From Heliopora coerulea (lineage: Eukaryota; Cnidaria; Anthozoa; Scleralcyonacea; Helioporidae): a stretch of DNA of 64,000 nucleotides. Each line of letters opens with the position of its first letter. Position 1 is the stretch's first letter. Under the pieces are notes generated by a model. It was not told the origin of the DNA and searched no databases. It worked only from the letters and a program-made list of their open reading frames with translations. The position numbers were made by a program, and so were the translations under genes. The DNA lies in the NCBI GenBank assembly GCA_030142905.1, contig JASJOG010000260.1, forward strand, positions 1-64,000, given 5' to 3'. This document shows positions 53,001-64,000 of this stretch, in pieces.

Positions 53001-54917
53001 AACGATTGAGATGCACATACATTATTTGGAGTGAATATCACTCAGTTAGATAAGCGAAAATTGCGTTTTTGTCTTGAAAGTCGAGTAGGATCTATTGCTC
53101 GTCACTCCAGTATCACTTCAACTTCATTTACATAAAAATGGGGCATCACACAAGCCCCGGTAATTTCTACAGCCGGCCAGGGGTATGGCCCACCGTATGT
53201 CTGATGCATCAATTCTAGGAAACTTACCTGGCGACAGGTCACTTCTTCCAAGTCACATTTCGTTAAGATCTAGGAAATCGAAACCGCTTTAACTACCAAG
53301 CTTCTACAATTACATCATTGATTAGCACTAAAATAATAGACGACATATCGAGACTTGCAGATTGGCAGTACATATGTCTACCATCTATATGAACCAGTAC
53401 ATAAGTGTAACCTTCGCTCACCATCTGAATCTGTGTAGCTCAATGGTTAGAGCATCTCACCGGCGATCAGAAGGTTACGGGTTCGATTCCCGTCAGAGAC
53501 TCAGAAAAGTTTTTCTGAGAGAATAGCTTGAGAGCTTGCGCATTAAGAACATTAGACAAAGGTGTTTGTTAACATTCCTCATGTATTAAGAAAAAAATTT
53601 TGCGCCGTCACGGACATCTACAGGCTTAGTTGACTTCAAATCAAACGATTTAGGCCCCGTCCACACGTATGCGTTTTCGTAGGAAAACGCATACTTTTTT
53701 ATCCGTTTTAGCCTTCCGTCCACGCGTTAACGATGAGTGGGTGGAGTCGTTTTCATCGAAAACGGAGACTTTCGGAAACGCCTTTGAAAGTGGAGACTTT
53801 TGAAAACGCTTCGTTTTTGTGTGGATAGAAAAACGAAGACTTTTGAAAACGGTGTTGGACCACTATCGAGATCACTGATTTTGATTGACAGACATGATTA
53901 AATTAACACTCCCGTTGGTTTTCAGCGTTGTCGTGTGGCCAGGCGAATACGACATAAAAACGCTTGTGTGGATGCAATAATTTTCATGCGTTTTCAGTTA
54001 AATTAGAAAAAGCATAAATTTGAAAACGTATACGTGTGGACGTAACCTTAAAACGCAATTTAAATCACACTCATTCGAAGGATGAACTGAAAACGTGGCT
54101 AACTTCAAAATAGCTTACAAAGCAAGGAGATGAAGCAGCAACTTATGCTGGAAGGACCCTCGCCGTGCACTAATCTCTCTTCTTACGACAATTAACATTC
54201 AAACAGTGAGGTAGAGACAATTAACTCTGACGTTTCTAATGGCTAATTTCTTGATTGTTCCAAATATTTATTGCGCTGTACAAGGTTATCCTGCATGGAA
54301 TTGAACAATAAGACCACACCACTTTGTTACTGGGGAATATCAAAATCACACTTTTTGTCAAATTTTCTAATCAAGTAAAGCCCATTCTGTCCTTGTTCGA
54401 TGTATAATGGGTAAAAACCTTTGTCACATCATGTTTACCTCTTTTAACTTGTGACGTATTAAACCCTTCAGTAGTTCCTCATCCGTTTTACTAAATAAAA
54501 TGAAAAAGTTATAAATTGAAAATCACTAGAACGTTTAATCGAAACTCACAGGAACGTTTCATAAGTTATACGTGAACGATTTTACATAAAAAACATTACG
54601 TTTTCGTACACTTTGTCGAAGTATGATAAGCATACAGGTCTTTTGTTTTCCAATTCATCCACTGATTCCCTGAAAACAATGAAGTTTCCGAGCATTAATC
54701 ACACCGCACGCGGACAATTGAGATAAGAGCAACCATGACGATGATAACAGCAACAGGAACAGCCTCACCTAACAGCAACAACAACAGTCACATTCACAGT
54801 CGCAGCCACATCACCATTAACGTGAACAACAACAATAACAACATCATCAACAACGACAAGAGCAATAACAACAACAACAACAACAGCAGCAACAACAGCA
54901 GCAACAACAGCAGCAGC

Positions 54918-54955
<38 letters not shown>

Positions 54956-57900
54956 CGGCGGCAACAACAACAACAACGGCGGCAACAACAACAACAACGG
55001 CGGCAACAACAACAACAACAACTACAACAACAACGGCGGCAACAACAACAGCAACAGCAACAACAACAACAACAACAACGGCAACAACGGCAACAACAAC
55101 AACAACAACAACAACTACAACAACAACAACTACAACAACAACAACGGCAACAACAACAACTACAACAACAACAACGGCAACAACAACAACGGCAACAACA
55201 ACAACGGCAACAACAACAACGGCAACAACAACGACAACAACAACGGCAACACAGCAACGAAAACGACAACAACAGCAACAACAACAACGAAAACGACAAC
55301 AACAGCAACAACAACAACAACAATAATAGCAACAGCGGCAACAACAACAGCAACAACAACAGCAACAACAACAACAGCAACAGCAACAACAGCAACAGCA
55401 ACAGCAACAACAGCAATAATAACAACAACAACAACAGCAACAGCCATTTCATGAGCAACCGCTACGGCAACTACCACTGCAGTAGCAACACCAGTGAAAA
55501 CAACGGTGACATGTAAGTAGTATCAACAGTCCCAACTGCATCGGCAAACAACAGCAAGCCCTGTGATGGAAAACAACTTCCTAACTTCAAACTTCCTATC
55601 ATCCATACTCCTTTGCAAATGTGTCAAATTATTAACGCTAATATTAGCACGGAGGGAATTAAATCTACCGCTAACAACATTAATATCAAGCATGTGTGTA
55701 GCTTGCATAGGCATGTTTCCTTCAGGTGAAAAGTTGAAAGGTTGATGACTGCCGTGACTAATCTCAATGATTTCCGTGGAATTTTGAAATTCTTTGGGAT
55801 CAATCACGGCAGTTACCAACCTTTAACTTTTTACCTTATTTATCACTGTCTACGTAGTATTCTATACTTTATATCATTGATCGTATGTTTCCTTCATACT
55901 TGACAAGCAATCCTCCTGTGTATCCTCTTACCAATAGTTAATGCACTCCCTCGGAGATGTGATTCTGTTTTTGTAGTACCCCACCCAAGAATGTGATAAA
56001 CCACCAGCATAGTGAGTTGCTCGATGTGCAGTTGCAAGACATCTGTGAATCCACTGCAGAGCGGTCCTGCAGAATTACAAGAAGAACAGAACTCAGAAAT
56101 GAACTGGTTGTTTCATGCTATAGATCACTGGGAAGTCGTAAAATTATCTTAGGTGTTATGACCTCTTGCGTTAACCCTTGAGATCCCAGATTTCTCTGAA
56201 CAAATTTTCAATTACTCAATCAACTCAAAATCCTCTTAAGAATTTATTGAAATCTGTTTATTCGTCTAATTTGCATCTATTAAATCGTATAGCTATGTAC
56301 ATTTGGGAGCTAATGGATTAAATGCCAATATTTCTTCATTCTGCTGAGGAGTATTATCATATATGTTAAAGGATACTCTCAACCCTAGCGCTCTATCGCC
56401 AAAACCAACTGCTTCCGCCTAAAACAAATGTCCCTCTCCTCTCTTTTTCCTAATTGGATGAGCAAAAGCAGCATTTTTTGGGGGGAAGTGACAAGAAATC
56501 GCAGGCCATTTGACTGAATGACGAGGTAATATAAACCAAGGCGTAACGTAAATACAGTAACAGACGTACGGAATATGGCTGTATAATATGGCTATATTAA
56601 GTTTGGCTATTTAAATTTTGAACTAGGAGGTGCTTGACAATTCTGGCCAACCAGGAAAAAGTTGTGAATTTCTCACTTCCAGGTCAATTTCGTTTTTCCT
56701 TCTAAGGACCGTCGCGAAAAAGGTTTTCCGTTTTAACGATAGAGAAAAAAGAGAAAGACGTTTTTGTTTTGAGATATATTGCATTTACGCCACTAGCAGT
56801 TTGTTTTCTGAATAGAATTTTGAGGTCCAGTGTATTGAATCCCATTAACTTTTCAAATAATTGTACCACTGGCTGCTTACACAGGTCATATTTTTTGTAT
56901 CGCAAGATAGAATTTGTATCTGAATCACTAACTGAAACTTTTACGCTTTCCTTGTTGATATTGATACACTTACCACATAGTTTGGACAGACACTGGTTTA
57001 AACATGTAATTCCAAAATTCTGTTCTAATTTTAAAACCACTAAAATTTGAAGACAAAATGCTTTGTAAGTACATATTTAATCATTGAATATATGAGGAAG
57101 AAATATTGGATGAGTGCTTGAAGAATGGTCATGGGTTTACCACAGTACATGTGAGTTTTGGTTAAAGTTTGGTCACTAAAGGGAAGTCAACAGTACAAAA
57201 TTAGTGGATTTAAAATATGGTGTAAAGTGGATATGAACTTGTTTTTGGTTTTAGCTAAATTCCCAGTGGTGTAGCTATTTAGTTAAGTAGGATTAAGTTC
57301 AAATACTGGCTAGAAAACATGGCTGGGTAGTTCTGTCTTCCTTTTTGGCTTTACCTAACCCCCCAGTAAAGTATAGATGTGGACGTTTGGTAGGTTTTAG
57401 ATTGCTATTTCATGAACAGTACAGTTTTAGACTGTTTATGATCAAGAATTTTCAAATGAATTGATATCTTCCATAGTTTAAACTGTAATGTGCTTGAGTA
57501 AGTCACGAAATATCTGTAAATTACCTCGATTGTTACCAACCAACATTAAAATTTATTTACTTACCCATCACCATCCAACTCGATGGCAACGTCATTCCAT
57601 AATGGAATCACCAGACCAATTGTCACCCTGAATGAGAATATAAGACAAAGTTCAAGAGGCAGAAACTTAGTGGCTAGTTATTAATAATTAATGAATTCTC
57701 TTAGAGGCTTAGAAAATATTTGGAGAAACGTTTAAAAATTTACATATGGAACTGCACAACAGTGGTAGCCAGTGCTAAAAGATCACAGTCCAACAACATA
57801 CAATATAAATATGAAAGTATTGGCCCCAGCCAAAACAGTTTACTGTTGATAAAAACTAACTTAGTTCACATATAGTTAAAAAGAATCATTATTCATAAGC

Positions 57901-60900
57901 TTACTTGTCTTCAATCCAGTCAAAACCAAGAAGTATACTCTCTTCTTCCCCACTCATGCCATAAGTTGTGACAATAGATAGATAGCGAGTGTACTTTGCC
58001 TGACTTTCCAGTTTTACTATCTGTATCACAGAAAGTTGAGATTTCATTAAACTTTGACCCTTTAACTGAAGTTTTTTTTGTCCTTGGTTCTTTGTCCTCT
58101 CATTGTGTTTGCTTTACTCTCTCATTTGTTCTTTGGTCTAGGTATCCTGTATGAAGTTACTGACTAACAGTTAACTTAAATAGAAGGGTCAAATTTAGTC
58201 ATGGACATCACACACACAGTTGATGATAGGTGACAAATGTCTGCCCATAGAAAAATATTTTCATAACTCAGTGCCCAGTTTTGACCAATGATTGAGGTCA
58301 CAAGGATTAGTCAATATTTGCTGCAGTGTGAGAACCAAGAACTTCTGTTAACTAATAAACATACTTATTAATCTGTCCAAGAAGTGTGGGTGACCTTAGT
58401 CCATTATTTTGAGTGATACTATGAAGTGTGTATAATTATAACAATGCCAGAAAATTCAAAATTTTGTAATTTATTCCAGTGTGTGGAAAAGAATATTGAA
58501 CAAATGAGAACTTGATATCAAATGGGTAAGCTCATAATGTCTCACTTACTAGTCTCATGGTGTCTTCATCTCGTATTAAGTTGACCATTCCTTGAAGATG
58601 GGACTGGAGTTCTCCTACATATTTACAGAATTTCTTGTAAGAATTTATGTAGAAATCTATTGGCCTACTTGAATTGCTATTTTAATAAAATCAAGTAATT
58701 TTTTTCTTCCTTGTGTAAGCTTTAATCTCAGCAAGAATAGAATTTGTTTATATTAGTGATTTAGGAGATGAGTTTGTCTGCATATTGTCACAAAAATAAT
58801 AACACAATGTGATTGAAGTCTATTTTAACAATTACACTTTGAGCTCATAATTTCAGTGACATAGTAAACAAGGGTGGGCTATAATCTTGTAGGTTATAAT
58901 CCTTACAAGGTGAGAGTTAAGGTCAGGACCTATAATCTATAAAGGCCTATATGGTACTTAATTAATTTTGAGACATGTTCTCTGACTAAAATTTATTAAA
59001 TATATGAGCTTTCGACTACCTAACTGTAGTCTTCGACAGGCAAGAGTGACATAAATTAATGACTTGTAGATATTTATAGGTGCGTGTTGAATTGAGGAAC
59101 TATGTGGCAGGAAGCAATTAGCAAATACAATGCTTGTTGACAAGGACAGCGTATTGTCTGGGAAGCAGCTTGGAGTTATTGTCAGAATTTGCTATTAAAG
59201 CTGTATGCCAAGATTCTAATGTTTTTCGTGTTCGGTAGTTACCACTATCAATTACTCTACTATTAGCAAAGTCGATATTGTGATTATTTTCCCATGCATG
59301 GTTAGCTATGTTTGAACCTTTTTTATAGTTTTTAACATTCCGGATATGTTCCTTTTTTCGTGTTTCAAATGATCTTCTTGTTTCACCAACGTATGACCAC
59401 GAGCAATCCAAACAAGGTATATTGTAGACAACATTGGTTCGTTGTTCGGGTGGAACTTGGTATTTGGGAGAAGGAAAAGTTTGTTGTAGCATTCATAGTG
59501 GTTTAGTAGTGACTCTAATGTTATGTTTTTGTAGTATACGTCTGAGAGCGTCAGTTATCCCACTCACGTACGGTAAAGTAACGTAGCCGGTTGGTTTGTC
59601 ATTCTCAGTAACACATCTGAAAAATTGTCTTACCAGTTCTTCAGGTGATGGTACAGGTTTGTTAGTTGTCAAGTCTTTGAAAGTTTGTTTCAGAACTCTC
59701 TCTGGGTATCCGTTGTTTTGTAAGGCTCTCGTATATTTAATAAATTTTAGTCAGAGAACGTGTCTCAAAATTAATTATGTCTCAACCTGGCTGTGCAATC
59801 TCCATATTTTTTCTATATGGTACTGTCATAAAATTGTAAAGTCAGTTGTGTGATGATTTTAGTAAAAACTAATTTGTGTTCTTAGTCATTCAGAATTTTT
59901 AGGAAAAGCAAATGAATAAACCATGTTTTGTTGTTTTTAATGAAAACAACTTCCATCTTTAATAGGCTGCTCATGACGACAGCTTAAGGACTCACTATCT
60001 GCCATGTTTCAACTGGTATGTTTCAACAAATAAAAATGTTAAATTTACAAAATGGAATGAAGCTTGAGAACTAATTAGTAACATTATGGAAAAACACCAA
60101 AATATACCTTTTGCTGTTTGTTACCAGAAAATAAACTATCATTAACACCCACCTCAAACTCATTAATGCAAAATTGCTCTGCAATAGGCTTCTCCTACAT
60201 AACCACAAACCAGACAATAAGAATGAATGGTTTGATGATGGCACCTTTTGCTGTTCATTACCAAAAACACATCATCATTAACCCCAACCTCAAACTCATT
60301 AATGCAAAAATACATTAATTTTATTCAATCAACATTTAGTAATGTAGATATGCAACTATTTGCATCAAAGGGTATTCCATAGCACCAACAGATGACCATA
60401 AACACCATCCTACTATACACTAGGGATAATAAAATTTCAAGTACTGTATTTTCTGCACTATAAGTCACACCGTATTATAAGCTGCATCAGCAATTTTTGG
60501 CTATTTTTTTAGAAAAATTCATAGATAAGTCACACCAGACTATAAGCCATGCTGACCTGTAAGTCGCTATGTGAAAAAGTCCAAAGAAGTACCTATTTTG
60601 TTATGTCGCTATTCCACGTGTAGCATGAATAACTGAACAACAAACATGAGACAAGGAAAAACTGTGAGCTATATTTGTCATTATTTCAACGTTCTACAGA
60701 AATATACATACACTATACATCAATTAAAATGTGATTCATAAGACTGTAATATGTAATGTCATTTTTAAAAGTCTATTAAATCATCCTCGACAAACCCATG
60801 ACTCTGATATTTCTTCATGCTCAAGAGTTTAAAGTTCATGGTAATTTGAGTTTCAAAATAAAAATTCTTGTGATTTTTTACATTTTTTTTTTAAAAAATT

Positions 60901-63900
60901 CGTATATAAGTTGCACCATATTATAAGCCGCATGGTGAAAATTTTGGTCAAAAAGTAGAGGCTTATAGTGTGGAAAATATGGTATGCAAGAGAAATATCT
61001 TGCCTAATTGAAATTGCATTATCCCTAATGTATAGTAAAATGATATTAATGGTCGTCTGTTGGTGCTATAGAATGCCCTTTGATGCAAATGGTTGCAACC
61101 TATGCTAGTGAATGTTGATTGAATAAAATTGATGTATTTTTGCATTAATGAGTTTGAGGTTGGGGTTAATGATGGTGTGTTTTTGGTAATGAACAGCAAA
61201 AGGTGAAACCATCAAACCATCCATTCATATTGCCTGGTTCGTAGTTATTTAGGTCTGAGAAGCCTATTACAGAGCAATATACAGTAGAAGCAGCAGTCAA
61301 CATATAACATGAAAATTTTTATCAACCATACCTCCTTTCAGGGTGGCCTTTCGAGCAAAGTCGCCATCAGGGATTGCATATGCTGCCCCTTTTGAAGCAA
61401 AAAATCCTTCAAAACTGGACCTAATAAAGCAGTGAGATGGCATTTATGAACACAGTTAGTAGATAAAGCAATCATCACACACAAGATTAAGCAAAATTTA
61501 TTTAAAATTGGTATGTTGGTGATGCAACAGTCATAATTTGGGTAACATGATGTACAATCTAAGAAATAGATATTTCTATATGCCAAGATAGGGGAAGCAT
61601 TTTTTCAAATACCTAGTACTTTACATCAGTTCTTATATTCAACAAAAATTTCCTGTTTTATCACACACACATTGGGTAATGGGAATCTTTAAATAAAGAT
61701 ACTTGCAACTCAGAAATGGTCAATACACAAGCCTTCTAAAAAAATGTTCCTAAGACAGAAAACATTTTTATAAAAATCATTCAGTGAGAAAACTAAAATG
61801 GTATCTTAATACATAAGAACATATGTTTTAATGACCCTGGTGGAAAAAAAATTCTACAAACAAAAGCATGCATGGCCACATAGTTTTACTGTAGTTCTCT
61901 TGATTTTTAACATCAGTTCTAAATGAGCTACTGTATTATCAGCAATCAAACACTTCAACTCATACAAGCCCTGCAGGACACAAATGAGTATTACATTACA
62001 CCACAATCATATGTTTCACTTTCATGTTTGAGCCTACTAATCAAGAATCTTTACACCTATACTATTTTTCTAACACTTACTTTGAAAAATATAAATATTA
62101 AAACTCAAAATATTTAAAAAAAATTAAGAAAACTATAACTAGTTGGGTATGACAAACCAAATAATTGATATTAACTGACCAACCATCAATAGCACTAATT
62201 CTTCCCTTACACTGTGATATACTTTGGTAAATCCTTAAACTGTTAATACTATGGTAATGTCAACCATGGTAATAGTAAATAATTTTCTCATTATACATGT
62301 CTCATGAACATCTACAATCATGTGTTCACACTGAACTTGCAGTGGGGTAATAACTGCCTGCTTTGTCAGAACATCTTGAAAGATGGTGGAAGTAATATTT
62401 CATGAATAGTAAGGTTCCTGTAGTGAGACACTAACTTTTTTAAACATGTAGTTTCATAATGAACTGCTTTAAGTTTGGTTTATTGTAAAGAACAGTTTCA
62501 TATTTTTGAAAACATACAGTACTAAATTAACCTATAGATTTCTAAAGTGAACTTTCTTCAACATTTATCATTTAGTTCTGGATAATACCCAATCACTTTA
62601 TTCATGCAGCAGAGGCAATACTCTAACATTAACTGTAGGATTAAATCAGACAACATCTTGACTGATTAAACCTTTGACTGATTAAGTCAACTGTTGTTGA
62701 TCTTAATGATTTTTTTCTCGCTAAGGTCTGATGATTTTGTTCAGCAGAGGAAAAACTCTAGCAGCCACCACGTTAAAATTATAATAACCGAAATGAATGC
62801 CTCATGTTCTGATTTCTACGCTGTTCTGTCTCATTACTGAATTAATCTGACAAACTTATTACTTTGCAGTTTACATTCAGAGATTTGTGAAAGCTCTTGA
62901 CGGCTCTATGAATTCCAACCTATAAACGCCCAACGCGGCCTTTTGGAATTTTGTTCAGCCTAATTTTTTAAGATTTTCGAGAAGGAGATGTTTTATGGTC
63001 GATGGGTATAGCAGAATTTCTGCTAATACTAATGTTGATTAGAAACGGAAAGGCGAGTCAATCTCCTTGGACCAAACTTGGCGATACATTTCTGCAAGTT
63101 GGCGTCACCCTCTCAAACCAAATTGGCGAAAGAGAACCTTGTGAGACGAATTTAATTTCTTAATAAGTACAGTCTCCACTGACATGAAAATGAAGAAACA
63201 TAAAAGGAAAATGATCTATTACTGGATTCAGGCTATCGAGGTCATTTTACAACGTTGTAACGTGCAATACCTAGCAATTTCATCACGAGCTCTGTTCGAC
63301 TTTATGACTTGGCAGGGCGCAGCGGTGTCCTTATAAAAATAGAACTGTTTTGTCTTTTTGATTTCGTATTGACAAGACGAACACCAAACGTGCCCTGATG
63401 ATAAGTAAAAATATCGAGACAGACCGGCCATCTACCACATTGAGATCTAGATATTTACACAACGTATTAATCGAAAAACAAATTTCCAAACAGATCACAA
63501 GTCGAGGCAGAACTACTACACCATTCGCGGTTGACGTTAGAAAGATAATGAACATGTAACTCGCAGTGTACACGTGTACAAATCAGCCAGCCGGCATTTT
63601 GAGTCTTAGAAAAACCCTTACAGCGTAACGAGGCACTCCAACAGGCAGTCAGTCGGCAGGTATTTTTATCAAACATTTCTTAAGTTTAATCCTGTATATT
63701 TTATGACTTATGTTTAGACGATGACTTACGTTCTGGATCGATTGAAAACATCTTCCTTTAATTCTGCATCTGTTTCGTCATCGTCCTACAGGAATACGAC
63801 AGTGACTGGAGCTTACAATCTCGCCTGAACTGCTCGGACGAAACTTGATTTCTCCTGGCTTTTATTATTCAATTCAAGAACCAAACTGTCAAAATCAATC

Positions 63901-63976
63901 TTACCATTTCACAGCTTCCACTTAATTGACTCAAATTGTCGGAGGAACTAGATCTTTCTATCGTTAATAAAGACAT
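47717..63976 (-). CDS. SSH: Slingshot-type protein phosphatase, gene complete except one unplaced exon
   Basis: Dephosphorylates and reactivates ADF/cofilin to drive actin filament turnover (family knowledge). The coding span runs from an ATG at 63974-63976 to a stop at 47717-47719, with 17 exons located. Domain order is the standard one: N-terminal PH-like region, DEK-C, dual-specificity phosphatase, long low-complexity tail. Summed exons give 1,196 residues. Phase requires one more short exon (1+3n+2 bases) between 57565 and 56066, expected to encode about 24 residues of the N-terminal domain; it was not recognised. The catalytic motif is intact, so an active enzyme is likely. Animal paralogues SSH1-3 cannot be told apart here, and a single pre-duplication orthologue is most likely. 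Confidence 0.93.
50411..52769 (-). CDS. SSH: SSH DEK-C end and phosphatase exons
   Basis: Exons in coding order: 52641-52769, 52361-52407, 52091-52165, 51447-51518, 51301-51361, 50411-50550. They give EQMLSIVGQMDSSSKI, LGSEWNASNLEELKKNG, VGYILNVTKEIDNFFPG, HDVEDADLLTHW, LVHCRRGISRSAST (the Cys-x5-Arg active-site loop) and KLVKTKRNIVQPNAGFW...YEGIL. The general-acid Asp lies in VHDVEDADLL. Relative to the vertebrate HCKMGVSRSAS loop, three non-catalytic positions differ (K/R, M/R, V/I). All phases join without a break. Confidence 0.95.
51850..51952. mobile_element. 103-bp perfect-arm palindrome
   Basis: Two 38-base perfectly complementary arms (51850-51887 and 51915-51952), beginning GGATAAATACGTCGAACGTC, flank a 27-base GC-rich loop. 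It lies in the SSH intron 51519-52090. Most likely a foldback MITE or a recently inserted hairpin element. Confidence 0.85.
53228..63976 (-). CDS. SSH: SSH N-terminal domain and DEK-C exons
   Basis: Exons in coding order: 63905-63976, 63730-63785, 61332-61420, 58550-58614, 57905-58020, 57565-57627, (one unplaced), 55932-56066, 54610-54669, 54439-54490, 53228-53269. Family landmarks are MSLLTIERSSSSDN, SFEGFFASKGAAY, LQGMVNLIRDEDTMRL, VKLESQ...LLGFDWI, LWNDVAIELDGDG, TALQWIHRC ... HYAGGLSHSWVGYYKNRI, INYWESVDELENKRP and TDEELLKGLIRHKLKE. The last leads into the DEK-C fold continued in the next exons. The start codon is the first ATG and mirrors the vertebrate M-x-L-x-T-x-x-R-S start. This region binds F-actin or helps substrate recognition in other animals. 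Confidence 0.88.
53445..53530 (+). mobile_element. tRNA-derived SINE head
   Basis: TAGCTCAATGGTTAGAGCAT (A box and D arm) and ACGGGTTCGATTCCCGT (B box and T arm) are intact. The acceptor stem has two mismatches and the anticodon loop lacks U33. The downstream CAGAAAAGTTTTTCTGAG hairpin is shared with the element at 46739, so this is a SINE, not a tRNA gene. It is in the SSH intron 53270-54438. Confidence 0.7.
53653..54047. mobile_element. 395-bp MITE with TTA target duplication
   Basis: Terminal inverted repeats GGCCCCGTCCACACGTATGC and (right end, complement) GGTTACGTCCACACGTATAC, with TTA on both sides (53650-53652 and 54048-54050). The interior is built of GAAAACG/CGTTTTC blocks. A 3-bp TTA duplication suits PIF/Harbinger-type mobilisation (inference). 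Confidence 0.75.
54772..55440. repeat. (CAA/CAG/CGG)n tract, about 670 bp
   Basis: Nearly uninterrupted AAC/CAA triplets with CGG, CAG and CTA interruptions, in the SSH intron 54670-55931. It generates poly-Asn, poly-Leu, poly-Thr and poly-Cys ORFs on both strands, none of which is credible. Confidence 0.97.
55729..55832. mobile_element. 104-bp foldback element
   Basis: Arms of about 29 bases, AAAAGTTGAAAGGTTGATGA... (55729-55757) and its near-complement (55804-55832), meet at ACTGCCGTGA. In the same SSH intron as the (CAA)n tract. Confidence 0.7.
58959..59812 (-). mobile_element. Penelope-like retroelement, truncated, with 12-bp target duplication
   Basis: An 854-bp insert between two copies of CTATATGGTACT (58947-58958 and 59813-59824), in the SSH intron 58615-61331. 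The minus strand carries the C-terminal coding part, then the terminal hairpin GAAGA-CTAC-AGTTAG-GTAG-TCGAAAGC and the TCAGAGAAC block. The same about 49-base terminal stretch appears inverted at both ends (58958-59006 and 59728-59776), an arrangement known for Penelope-like elements. The right end finishes ACCTGGCTGTGCAATCTCC. Confidence 0.85.
59118..59727 (-). pseudogene. Penelope-like polyprotein: RT end and GIY-YIG endonuclease, with stop
   Basis: Minus-strand coding remnant. 59496-59727 encodes the region just after the reverse transcriptase (ALQNNGYPERVL ... GYVTLPYVSGITDALRRIL). An in-frame TGA follows at 59493-59495. Then 59118-59492 encodes the endonuclease: CLDCSWSYVGETRRSFETR, EHIRNVK, NHAWENNHNIDF. 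GIY-YIG signature residues (SYVGET, Arg in TRKKEH) and the CxxC pair are present. 5'-truncated and stop-containing, so not active. Confidence 0.85.
60172..61281. repeat. 1.1-kb palindrome with about 270-bp arms
   Basis: 60172-60441 is repeated in inverted orientation at 60985-61281, including GCTCTGCAATAGGCTTCTC, CACCTTTTGCTGTTC and AACCTCAAACTCATTAATGC blocks, at roughly 85-90% identity by eye. A second, direct partial copy of the arm lies at 60109-60183. A MITE occupies the centre. Located in the SSH intron 58615-61331. Confidence 0.85.
60442..60984. mobile_element. MITE with TACYRTATTTTC ends at the palindrome centre
   Basis: Inverted ends TACTGTATTTTCTGCACTAT and (complement) TACCATATTTTCCACACTAT, then ATAAGYYRCACC blocks repeated inside. 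The TATTTTC-GCACTATAAG type of end is widespread in animal genomes; I do not assign a superfamily with confidence. Confidence 0.7.
61421..63729 (-). other. SSH intron 2
   Basis: 2.3 kb of AT-rich DNA with no recognisable repeat, exon or RNA gene. The small ORFs here have no family features. Confidence 0.55.
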
Positions 63977-64000
63977 TATATCGCCCTGTCTAGAGCTCCA

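Noticed and set aside
53440..53515. A functional tRNA gene
   Set aside because: A and B boxes and T arm are good, but the acceptor stem has two mismatches, the anticodon stem has one, U33 is missing, and the downstream sequence is shared with another repeat copy.
54735..55477. Poly-Asn/Thr and poly-Leu/Cys ORFs on both strands
   Set aside because: All are readings of the (CAA)n tract inside an SSH intron.
55523..55819. A 98-residue minus-strand ORF between SSH exons as the missing exon
   Set aside because: It overlaps the foldback at 55729-55832, lies on the wrong side of exon 55932-56066, and does not resemble Slingshot.

Overview
This is eukaryotic nuclear DNA, AT-rich and intron-rich. 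It looks like a cnidarian, probably an anthozoan such as a coral; that identification is an inference from protein resemblance and repeat style, not a database match. Three real host genes were found, all on the minus strand.

Layout: (1) 1-10520 is a satellite array of about 62 tandem 168-bp units that runs off the left edge. (2) 11090-39820 is a complete citron kinase gene (CIT), read right to left. About 45 exons were assembled by eye from splice sites, reading phase and family motifs. The parts are an N-terminal tail, an AGC-type kinase with its C-terminal extension, a long coiled coil, C1, PH and CNH domains and a Ser-rich basic tail, about 1,950 residues in all. (3) 41649-44591 is an intronless seven-transmembrane receptor with a somatomedin-B domain in its ectodomain. 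(4) 47717-63976 is a Slingshot-type cofilin phosphatase gene (SSH) with N-terminal domain, DEK-C, dual-specificity phosphatase and a 772-residue tail. Its start codon lies 24 bases from the right edge, and one short N-terminal exon could not be placed.

Citron acts at the cytokinetic midbody and Slingshot reactivates cofilin, so two actin/cytokinesis regulators lie close together on one strand. No functional link is shown.

Introns and intergenic DNA are rich in mobile elements. There is a chain of retroelement 3' ends joined through (TAA)n tails inside a citron intron. Four Penelope-like remnants share a terminal hairpin with compensatory base changes, and three of them are flanked by 12-bp direct repeats. 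A 2,001-bp DNA transposon with a small plus-strand gene and six same-orientation GTAACRTGAGTCAC motifs sits in a kinase-domain intron. Several foldback/MITE elements, tRNA-derived SINEs and large palindromes are also present.

Exon borders are manual and could be off by a base or so. Where phases were summed they close in frame.
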